A DNA stretch of 64,000 nucleotides, from the NCBI RefSeq assembly GCF_021134715.1, contig NC_060017.1:3906001-3970000 (forward strand), read 5' to 3'. The translations under genes and the position numbers were made by a program. Position 1 is the first letter of the stretch, and every line of letters begins with the position of its first letter. Of this stretch, positions 38,101 through 49,500 are shown piece after piece. The notes below the pieces were generated by a model that saw only the letters and a program-made list of their open reading frames with translations, was not told where the DNA came from and made no database searches. The DNA comes from Daphnia pulex. Lineage: Eukaryota > Arthropoda > Branchiopoda > Diplostraca > Daphniidae.

Positions 38101-40509
38101 AAATGAAGAAAAATAAACAGTTGAATGGATCATATACAGGAATAACCAGCCAACAAACATTCTCACAAATAACTTGTGATTTCTTCACTCTTGTTTGCCA
38201 GTATAGTTCTATTTGGAGAGAGTTTTTAAAAGACAAAGAGAATTTTTAAACTGTTTTATTTACATGTAATATATCCTGTTTTTAATGATCTTATTCAAGT
38301 AAATGATAAATTTGAATTCTGTGATATTTTCAAGGGCGGGTGTTTCTGATTGGAAGCTATTTCAACAAAACATTTTGTGACTTCAATTTGTCAAAAGCCA
38401 GAAGATGAGCTCATCTGACAAACATTGACGATGAACTTCTATACAATAGGTACGACTCTGATGGTTGAGGTAATTAGAGGTGAAGTACCACAAGAAAGGA
38501 CTTTTTTCTCTCTCTCGCCATCTCTATCCCTTAATATCTTCGGCTCCTCCCCCAGCAGCAGCCCTTATAGCTCCCTTTGTGCGATGAGATGAGACAGGGG
38601 GACGACGATGTACACTATTGAGCGACAATAGAGCTGCTCATGCAGCTCCCATCACCTTCGCTCTCTCGCCTCCTTATTCTCGACACTGCTGCTGGCATCC
38701 CTCTCTGTCGAGAGTTAATTAGCTGTTAATTCCGAACGACTCTCTTATTGTTGTTTAACGACCGAAATATTCAAACAGTTCGCTCTCTCATACTGCGGCG
38801 TGAGAGTGTCAAACGCAGGTTTACACTTCCACTGGATTAAGTCACACCCACTGAAGAATATAAGCCCCCTTATTTCTTTCCTCTCCGTGGCCTCGCAATG
38901 ATGTTGAGCTAATGGACTTTCGGCAAACTTGATTTCACGATATTCGCATGCTCATTGTAGCGTGAATATTTCGGTTGAAAATGAAGAGTGATGGTGTTTG
39001 AAGAAGCACACCTAACCTTTTAATACAGATTTAAAAATACGCATCATTACCGTCTTTATTTGTTTGTGGAACGTATTGTATAACTTTATACCTACTTGAA
39101 ATAATCTTCCACATAATTTTTTTTTAAACTTCAACTTTCTTCGCACACTAACAACTGTTATTATTTTTATATTGTTGAGTAAGTTGATACAGACTGAATG
39201 TCTCTGACTGCATACGTTATTCCTAGAACAGAGTATAGAGTACAAACTGTGCGTAGTAATCATCTTGCTAACGACAACTTAATAACCAGACAATTTAGAC
39301 ACCCTACATAGGGACGAAATTTTATTTACAGTTTCTTGCAGTTTGATATCACCAAGCTACAGCTCGTAAAAAATGTCAAGAATTATTTTCACTGCGTTCA
39401 ACCTTTTTCAACTTTTAAAAGGCAATTAAATACATTCAAGCGGGAGACCCATTTTTCGTTTATACCAGCGCACATCAAATAAACACATATTGCTTTATGC
39501 AGCACTGCTTATATACTGGCCAGTGGATATAGACACGGTGAATAAAAAAATACCGAGGCGTTTTGAATTGTCTGTAGACAGAATAACGTTTTTCAAAAGG
39601 AAATTTCCCTTGGGGGAAAAGTTCGCTCTGAGAATTTTCCCGGTAAATGTTCTTTTCCCCCTATTTTGTTGTTATTACAAGAGAAAATTTGATTTTAGAC
39701 TCTGCATATTTTCTTTTCTGAATTCTTCTTTTTCTTTTTAAAATCAAGAAGAAAAAAACGATCACTCAATGTCGATTATACTGCCAATTCTATTTTCAGG
39801 GTGTCATTATTGCGAATAATAAGTTTATCCGCTTCTACATCTACATAAGTAAATCAGTTGATCTCTACTAACAATGAAGAAATAGAGATTCACCCCCGAA
39901 ATCCCTTGAGAGAGAATTGATCGAAAAATAGTTCCTGAAAACGATGTTGATTGCATTACATTTCAACTTTTTGCTACATACATTTTAAATCTTTCGTCTG
40001 CTGAAACAGGCCTGTAATGGTTCTCCTAATAAGATAATAATAATTTTTAACATTCCTGACGTAGATTTCATTTATTATTTTTAGACAGACAATTATTATT
40101 GTTGATCGATATTTGACAATTGTTAGTTTTAAAACAAGTCGAACAAGTTTTATAATTACGATTATATATTAAGTCGTACTCAGGCTGATACACATAGCAC
40201 AGTACAGTAGTTTTACATCAACAGTAAAGTGTGACTTAAATGGTTGAAAGGCATACACATCTTGCAGAGATGAGAAATAAAGATTAAAAAAGGAAAAGGC
40301 TAAAAATGAAGCAAGAAAAATAGAAGGAATGCAACACGATAGGAATGTCGCCAAAACAAAAAGCAACAAATTGTCGATTGATTTGACGAAGACCATACAC
40401 TTCACATATGATAAGACATGCACGGATTAGATTTCCTCCCGACATTCCGCATTTGGTCACTCCACCTCACCTTTCTTCGTGACAAATACTTATTTTTCCG
40501 AGGCAGATT
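23161..40509. other. 17 kb gene-poor interval
   Basis: No gene could be supported across this stretch, although genes elsewhere in the window are closely packed. It holds many short simple repeats (CA near 24.28 and 28.67 kb; G/C runs near 24.71 and 37.12 kb), CT/GA-rich tracts (about 38.5-38.8 kb, GAGA-like), and several TATATA elements with GC-rich neighbours (about 24.31, 24.81 kb). Small GC-rich islands occur at 25.35-25.97, 30.43-30.72 and 35.73-36.07 kb. The likeliest role is distal control DNA for the INSM/nerfin-type gene, possibly with unannotated noncoding transcripts; this is inference from position and gene class. Confidence 0.4.
25538..25969 (+). other. Coding-like GC-rich island, possible decayed ORF
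   Basis: Two overlapping plus-strand frames have non-repetitive, protein-like composition. The first runs from about 25538 to 25911 and includes LEELNSVELRRHPIGERGG and GEFRRRVLVRSLSDSIIT. The second, shifted by two bases, ends at 25969 and includes ALDEFYNVVDRFHWFNRL, then NEGAAELSVGELIEA and a stop. If joined by one frameshift they would make about 140 residues. No family is recognised. It may be a remnant of a gene or of a mobile element, or chance coding potential in GC-rich DNA. Confidence 0.25.
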
Positions 40510-43500
40510 TTATGTTTTCCTAGGTGGCGTGGGTGGCGGAGGGAAAAGTGGAGGTCCTTGAGTTCCCAGAGTCTTCCGCTCATTAAGTGGAACATTTTCG
40601 TAAAGCATTTTTGGGAATTCTTTCGGAGGCCTTGAAACAAATTCGTTTTTGCGGTGAGATTAGTTCATATTGTGCAAGTAACATTTTGCTTACATCGGAA
40701 TTGGATGCTCGGTTATGGTCCGACTAGGAACGCCTTTTGTTTCCTTATGAGGTTTCTCCGACTTGGATACTGTTACGTGAAAAGCACTTAGTAAAGGAGT
40801 AGAGACGCTAGCCAGCGACAGGGTTGATTTAGAGAGACTTTTGCCTGTTGGAGACTCTAATGGTTGCGACTGCGCACAAGTGGCAGGTGTCAACCCACCT
40901 TCCGTCGAATAGCGTATGTTGGTGTACTCCCTGCCAGCTTGAAGGCTCTTCTGTACATCAAATAACATGAGAAACCAAATTTTAAGAAATGCATCAAATA
41001 CAAATAAATGATACAACTCAACATACCTGCTGGGCTTGCATGCGCTGAGACAATGTCTCGATATAGTATTGAACTGCCATGTAAACAAATTTGTATTGAG
41101 CTTCGGTCTGTACCATACCGGATCTCTGAGCGCGGATAGTTTGAATCATCCGCTGAATATCAATTTCGCAATCCAAACCTAGTCACAAAAAAAAACATTT
41201 ATCGAATAAGAAAGCTTTTTTTTTGTGCCAAATTTGTATTTAAAAAGCACACAAAGTATACCTCTTCTTTCAATTTGTCCAATGATCATATCAATAACAA
41301 TGAACGTTCCAGTACGACCGATTCCCGCGCTGCAATGTACTATTACTGGGCCTGCATTAGCCGCAGAACTTTGCCTGGTATTCACATCATGAAGAAAGTT
41401 TAACACACAACCAGGATCGGCTGGTACTCCATGATCAGGCCACGCCTGTTTAAGTTTAAGAAAATAAAATTGTAGACATCACACAATGTTTTTTTTTTCT
41501 CAAGTCTACAACTTACTTGAAAATGATACTGATATATAAGCCTCTCTTCATTGTCCTTTGTTGCAACAAACTCCCGAAGGGTGTAATCCGCACGGAGTGA
41601 GTCACTGACACACCGTAATGAGACCTTACCGAATTCTTTCGATTGATTTTCTTCTGGCCAGTATCGCGCACATTTAGACTGAAATCAATTGCAGAAATGA
41701 ATAAAACAAATAGGAAATGAAAAATAAAATAAATAAAAAAAAGATCGAGTAGCGACATTTCTACCTTTCCTCTTTCGACTTCTTTTGTTGTCATGACAAT
41801 GACTCGACTATTTTCCTGCCACACCTAGAATAATACAATACAACGAAATATTATGCGTGATTGATTTTTTTCATTAAATTTCACTTTATTTATTCTTACC
41901 ATATGCCAGAAATCATTCACTGTATGGGGCAAACAGCCTTGAGTGGCTATGTATTGTGGAAATAGGTCTCCACTTCCATCGTCCTCAGGCTGTTGTTTAA
42001 ATTTGGTTCAGAATGATACATATTTGAAAACAATCAATGTTGCTGAAAAATTTAATTACCCGAATATGATTGGCGTTGATGTAATCAGCTCCAGCTACGC
42101 TAGTATCTACATCTTTGAGTAGAACACGGGTGTGGTCAACTAAAATAATTTAAAAAAGAAATTAGCATATTATTTTTTGGTACTTTCTTCCTTTCCAAAC
42201 AGTATAAACAACAATACATGGTAATATGTTTTTGTATCTATTCTTATTCCGATTTTCTGGTTTTTGTCCCTCCTTCCGGCTGTAAAGATGTTTACATTCT
42301 TGTTGCTGCAAGCTTTCAAATTCTTCCCAAAATCCTCCTTTTCCTGTACTAACGCTATGCTCTTTCTACAGAGGAAACAATTAAAAATACAGAAAGAAAG
42401 ATTTTAGACATTTCAGACAATAAATGAATAAAATAAAAAAAAAAAGCATTTGCTTGGCGGAGTTGTTACGAGTCCGGACATCAAGTAATTATTTTCACAA
42501 GTACTTGGGGTATTAAGTAAATAAGATCAATAATTATGGGTGTAAGTAATTTTTCTCTTAAGTAATTACGGAATTAAATAATAAAATTGATGAGTAATTA
42601 TTTTCTGTCAGCTAAGTAATTATGGTAGTAAGTAATACTGGCAACAAGTAATTTAGCTAACCAACACAAGTAATTCCCTTTTGCAAGTAAATAAATTCAC
42701 AAGTAATTAAAGCCATAAGTAATTCAAGTCCCAAGTAATTATGTTCTTAAGCATTTTAATTAAAAAGTTAGTCATATTTAATTGTTTATATTCCGTACTA
42801 GAATGAATAATTAATTATGATATTTATTATTTTGTATTTAGAGAATTATAGTGATGCTGCACAAAAAGGAAAAACCACATTTATTAATTGCGTACAAACT
42901 TTGTTGCATTTGCAGGTTTAAGAACGCACCTGGAAATTTCATCAACAGTTTCGCGTTGTCTGCTTGTCTGTTGTCTGCTTGTCAGTTTGTTTTTTCCAAA
43001 AGTCAGAGAAGAGTTAATTGCTGGTGAATTGTGTTTTGTAAATGTAATCAACTTACTTTGTTGTTATTGATTATAAAGGGAAGTATGTTGTTGGCTGCAC
43101 CAACTTAATGACTGGTGGACCCAGCAAGGAAGATGGTTGCTTTCTTCGAGTATACTATCCTAGTCAAATAAAAGATGTATATGTAAGCGACCTTTTCTCA
43201 AATTGCTGCTGAACTTTTGTGGTTAATCTATTTACCTCTTTTCTCCAAAGGAACATTCTTCCCGTTGGGCAAGCTGGCTCCTCCACCCAAAATACGTAGA
43301 AGATTACACCATAGTACTAGGAATGATTCCTTTCTTTGGCAAGAAGCTGATATCCTGGGCCTTTGGTGTGTAGCGAAATGAAGTACCTGTTTTTAACAGA
43401 AGGTTAAAGTCAACTAATTGTGATGTATGTGAGCCAGGAAATTCATACATTCCTATAGCGTTAGATGCTGAGCTATGCAATGAACAAAGATTTCCTGTAA

Positions 43501-46500
43501 TTGTATTTTCTCATGGTCTTACTGCGTGCCGTACTGCCTACTCAACTTTCTGCTCAGACATATCATCCCATGGGTTTATAGTGGCAGCTATTGAACACAG
43601 GTACTTACTTTAAACAAATTTGTTTTAAATAATGACATTCTCCACTAAATCTTAAATTTTATAGGGATGGCTCCGCTTGCATGACTTATAGTCTCGAAAC
43701 GGAACCAAATAGTAAAGGAGGTTTAGTCGAAAGCTGGATCCCTGGAAATGACTTGTGAATGCAATGACTTTTTACCGCTTTTTACTTCTAATTCCCCTAC
43801 AACTTTTATTTACTTGCTTGTAACACTCTTTCTCGACACCTCTCTTAATTATACCCCCTTCTCCCAAAAAAACGAACATTTGAATAATGGAAATATTGAT
43901 TGCGGATCGGATTAATAAAATCATTGGTGATTCATACATACTAGTTATTCGTCTACTCATTGTTTTTCTTCTATTCCACGGGAAAGTATTTCCTGTGATC
44001 ATATTTAAAAACAAATAAAGTTGTACATGACATTTTCTGATATCATAACGAAATAACTCAAATATTATACCTGATCAATGGTTTCAATTTCAAAGAAAGC
44101 CTCTTCGGAAGATTGCAGAGTCTGATCAACGAATGGCGCCACTGGAGCAGCGTGAGAGACAGATACGTTGATTTGGCTTCCGGTTTTATCAGTGGCTGGC
44201 AACATATCAGCCGAAGGTTCAATAACCGATCTTTCGTTAACTTCTTTGCCGCTTGTATTCTCTTGATTAATATTAAGTGCCTGGAGTGTCTCCTTCAAGC
44301 TATCAAACATTTTTTTAGATAGCGAGGTGATGGGACATGGGAGACGGAGGTTTCTGAACGCCCAATGAGCCTTGCGTAGCAACTTGGCCGCTTGGGTCAC
44401 TGTTGCAATCGCAAGGTGGAAAATGGAAGTTTTGGGTCCTTGTTTACTCTTGCTGTCTTTAGTCCGCTGTTCCAAATTCTTTTCTCTTCGGATTTCTCGT
44501 TCCAGTAACTGTGTGTAACAGTGGATTGGATTATAGGACTTAATATAGACTTAAATTTTCTTCCAGCTATAACTTATCATACCGAGGTGAGCGCTACTTT
44601 ATCGTTTTTGGTTACTGTCGACAAATTGTCGCTTATTTGAATGACGGAAAACCGTCCGTCTTTGCTGCAAACTGCCATGATTTTTCCGTGTTCCTGGGTG
44701 CTCAAACTTAAAAGCGGAGATTCGCTGACCTGGTTAATACATTTAAAATTTATAATTGTCAACATTTTAATCAAATTTTTTCTATTATGACCTGGGAGCA
44801 TAACGTAGGAGTGATCCGCTGGGCGAGAATATCCCACAGGTAAAGAGCACCGTCTGTTGCAGCAGTGAATATGATGGACGACCGTGTGTGACTCCACGCT
44901 CCGTCCAGTAACTGGACATTTTGATTCCTACAACGCAGCAGAGTATGAAACAAGTTATTATTTGAATCTGCTTGTCAATAGACATAAGCGAACACACTTT
45001 AAAGTTAAAATGGGCGAATCGCGAATGTCCTCGGTCCTAACATTCGTGGTCCAATCCAAAACGGTCAAAAAGATTTTGGGCAGATGTAGGTGTCGATGTA
45101 GACCGTGAACTGGGCCCAAGTGTGCCTCGTATTGGCACATTATCCATTTATCCTCTCCGCTGTTGTTCGGGCTCTTCTGTTGCAATTCATCACAATACCT
45201 GCAAATTGGCAATTCATTTTTTATTTTTAGGTGAAATGAATTGAGAAATGAGCACCTTGACGTGTGCCAACTAGGAATTTGTTTGGCACGGTTTGGCATA
45301 GAAGGATCGTACTCGAGACAAGTAGCAGATAAAGCGCTTTCCGATCGAGGGATTGAACTAGGTTCCAGTAAAAGTGCGTCTATTGGCGCATTTAATTTTC
45401 GCATGTCCCACCAAAGAACCTATTATTGTTAATCATATAATCAAGATGAAATAATCAAAATGATTTGTTATCGTGTTTTTACTTGGCCGTCGCCAGAGGC
45501 GGAGAAGAATTCTCCTCCAGCCTTTGAATTGCTCCAAATAAGCGAAGTGACACTTTCCGAATGACCGACACCAATGGGGACGCATTCGACTGGACCTTGA
45601 CTCTTACAAACGTCCCAAATTCCCACAGCGCCATAAATCGATCCACCAGCTAAAATGTGATGGTCACGCGGATTGAACGAGACGGAACGTAGTTGACTAC
45701 ATGCTGCGTAAAATTATTTCTGGTTGCACAGCTCTTTCTATTCATGGAAGGAATTATTACTTGCAAAGTTATACTGCTGAATAAAGAGACATATCATTCT
45801 CATATCGGCAAATGTCAATACCAATATTCCAGATGAAAGAATCATTTTCTTTGTGGTCAAACAGATTTTTCCAAAAAGGATCTGAATAGTTGCAGCGGCC
45901 AATTTGGTTCCTCCATATCGGGACTCCAACTAAGACTGTGACTGCGCGTTTTATCGGTGACGGATCCTTTAGCAGATGAAGAGTTCGCAGAGGATTCGGA
46001 TCTGGCGTTTGTTTGTTGGAAATATAAAATTCAGCCATCCAGAAATATAAAAAAAAAGTATTAAATTAATTGATGATTACACATCGGGAGAATCAGTGAA
46101 ATAATCCTCATAGATGTTAAATACATTGTTTTGCTTGATGTAATGTTCCATTTGCTACAATGGGGTAAAAAAATCTGTTTGCACTTATTAGTATAAACAT
46201 CATTCACATTTATATCAATTCAACATGTCCAAGTTGTAGAACAGTACGGAAATAAGCTTCATCCTTCTCGATCTTTTTGCGGTAGCGAGCCGTTTGATCG
46301 GCTTCTTGCGGGTTGACATCGCGAGGCCATCCACCTTCCTTGTGGAAAACTCCGTGGGCCTCGGTCGTAGCACAATCCGTATTGATCTAAATTTTCCAAT
46401 ACGTTTTGTATTAGCTATAATGCTATTGACAAATTTAAATTCAATACTGACTTACATTAAGTGCTGAAACATCACAAGCTTGGCATTGGACTCCGATTTC

Positions 46501-49500
46501 TTTACTCCTTAAACCTTAAACAAAGATGTCAATTGCGGATCCGGGAAAATGTCGACAAATTGTGGCGGGTTGAAAACAGCGTCGGAGAAGTTACATTTTC
46601 TCCTGCTCAGTACATGTCGACGTACAGCACAGGTAAGATCTATCTTTGGAGGAACCGTCATATTGATCGATCTTCGTCGATCGGTAGTTCGGGACTGACA
46701 ATGTAACTGGCTCCACTTTTGCAATATGAACAATTCCTGCGGACAAACAAGTACATGTCCTTGTTAGTCGCGCAGCGCAATTTCGCGTTATTCTAAAAAT
46801 ACAAAAAGGAAATACATTTTCTTTAGCGATTCGCGAAAAGTGCCATTTTCGTCTGCCACATGCAAGAAAAGTTTGAGGGAATGACGAATTAATCAGCACA
46901 ACGCCCTTGTTGTCTATACTCAATGTCTACTACACTTTTATTGACCAACTTAGTTCTTTTTCTGAATTTGATATCGATTGAAGAAACGAAATAGATTTTC
47001 GCCTAAGGTGACATCAGAGTTGAATCGATCAATCAATCGGTCTAGACTTTTGCTTTGTCACAAAATCTTGGCTGATACCTGATATGTTCCAATTTGAAAA
47101 TGTTGGATTTTCTAATACGATTGGGACTTGGGAACTATAAATATTTGATGTGTGCAGATTGTGAAATCGGTCCAATAGGGTGGCACTGTATAAACAGCCA
47201 AGAAAGCTATGTGGCTGATCAACGTCTAAAAGTGTAAAACACATGGAATAATGAATACAAACCAGTTTATTTAATTACATTTTTCACATTCATAAAATTT
47301 GAAATATAGGAATGCTCTTTAACAGAAGAGGAACACAACAGGCACAATATTCAATATTATGAAATTTTCTGTTTTTCTTAATTATTGGGTATGACAAGCA
47401 TTTAAACATGACAAATGGAACTTCAAAATAGTTATAAATAAATGCGAATGTTGCAACGCTTACGCTAAGTGCAACAACCTTCGCAGTTTGGGATCTTAAA
47501 TTTCTGAATCCAGACCAAGGAGTCCAACGTTGAATCGCCGCTTTTTTATGTTTCCCTTGTAAAGCAGCCTTTCTCTGTTCCATTCTCCTTTTCCTCTCTT
47601 CGTCCTCTTCCTTTATCTTACGAATACTACAACAAGATGAAACATTAATGTCATTCAGGAAATATCAGCAGAAACTTAAATGCTTAAGATACTTTTCAGC
47701 GTGCATCTCTCGGACAACTGTTTCCATTACATCTGGTGGATAGGTTCGCATCAACTTTTCTGTTTCAGTAATAAGACTATCAAATGGTAGATTATCAGGG
47801 ACCTAAGATAAAACTGTAAGAACATTAATCGAAAAAGAGCTTATTAAAAAAATAGTACGTTGGAGAGCATTTGATGTAGAAGCGGCATCTCACACGGTGT
47901 CAAGAAAATATCACTTGCGCTATGCAACACGACGACAACAGATAGATACATAGAGGTCCATGGATGTGAGAACATAAATACATCAAACAATCTTACGACA
48001 GTTTCCTAATCGTTGAGAACATGGCCAAACCAAGTAATCGCCCACGGAAGGCAGAAAATTGTCCCTAGCTCCAACCTAGAATTAAAACAAGTTATTCAAA
48101 TTTTAAAGAGAATATTTCTCTTTTTTTTTTTAGGGGGGGGGGAGGGGTTTCAAATACCTCATCAAATAATTGTACAAATCACGATTTTCATTTTTGACTA
48201 GTGCATACATTTTCATTGTAGGCTCCATATCTGGTCCCATAAACAGTTGGAAATGTGATTGGGAAAGTCTGCATGACACACTGTGACTTTTCTCTTCTCC
48301 TAAAACAAGCAATAACAGTGTGATGGCAATATCGTGAAAACCCTGTGCATGGAAGCATAACAAATGTAAGAGGATCATCTTCGTAATTGAATTTTGCTAT
48401 AACCTGATAGTAATGGAGACCTTCATTTGCTATCAGAACTCTTATTATCAGCTCTGTGACTTTTACTTTGAGGTCTGCTTGAATATTTTCATTAATACCT
48501 AGGCGGATAACGAAATTTTAAGAATAGAAAATATACATAAAAGAAATATTATTGCTACCTGGAGGGAAGCATTCTAAAATTCATTTGACATCCAATACCA
48601 CCTGGTTGTAGTACTGATGAATGATAATGCTTAATCTCTTCTGATGATAAACTCCTGTTTCCTTTAACTGGTGTAACAATTTGATTCTTAATAAATAGAC
48701 AGAATAAACAAACATTTTTACACAAATGTTAACTTACATTTACTTATAAAGAAAGAAAATATGTTACCAAAGACAAAATATTTTTCACAAACAACGCCTA
48801 TTTTGACTTTTGAGCCTCAATTAACCAGCAATTAACTCTTGTCTGACTTTTGGAAAAAAACAAACTGACAAGTGACAAGCAGACAACTCGAAACTGTTGA
48901 TGTAATTTCCAGGCGCGTTCTTAAAACTGCAAACGCGTAAAAGTTTGTACGCAACCTGAGCCTACGCAATAACGCAATCAATAAATGACGTTTCACTTTA
49001 ATTCTCTAAATACAAAATAATAAAAGTGTTTACACCGTGTAAATACATAAGATAATAATTACTTAAGAAAATAGTTACTTGTGAGAATAATTACTTAAGA
49101 AAATAATTTCTTAAGAAAACAATTACTTAAGAATATAATTACTTAAGTCGTTGCTAGTGACTTACGAACAATTGTACTAATAGAACCTATTATTTGTGAA
49201 CATAATTTTAATTACTGGTGACCATAATTACTAGCGAGTATTTGACTAAATACACGTTGCATGAATTACTTAAAGCCCAAATTATTAAAAATTTTAAATA
49301 CAACAGTCCATAATTACTTAAGAACAAAAATACTTGTGTCCTTAATTTCAATAAAACAAAATTTTGAAAGAGCTTGATACCATATTTACTAGTGAAAATA
49401 ATTACTTGTATCCGGATCCCGTTGTTACCTGCAGTTCTTTAACGCGACTTTCAATTCCACTTGCATGAATTCTGGTTGCGTTGTAAGGCTGTTTTAAATG

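Larger units (their letters stand above)
42470..49420. mobile_element. Gene-capturing TIR element inside the csw intron
   Basis: A 6,951-bp insertion bounded by diverged long terminal inverted repeats and by an 8-bp direct duplication. No transposase-like coding sequence is visible, so it is nonautonomous or dead. The interior holds three host-gene fragments that kept their introns: a PAF-acetylhydrolase (+), DNAI2 (-) and TBC1D20 (-). Retained introns show capture of genomic DNA rather than mRNA. The 8-bp duplication fits hAT, P and some other cut-and-paste groups. The long repeats with internal tandem motifs recall Foldback or Galileo elements, and the gene load recalls Pack-MULEs. The termini (GAGTCCGGACAT and, inverted, GGGATCCGGATA) do not settle the superfamily. 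The insertion is old: the two repeats differ widely and all captured genes are broken. Confidence 0.85.

Noticed and set aside
42780-49100. Interpretation of the csw intron contents as nested active host genes
   Set aside because: The bounding inverted repeats and 8-bp duplication, truncated ends, in-frame stops and frame shifts fit captured pseudogenes better.
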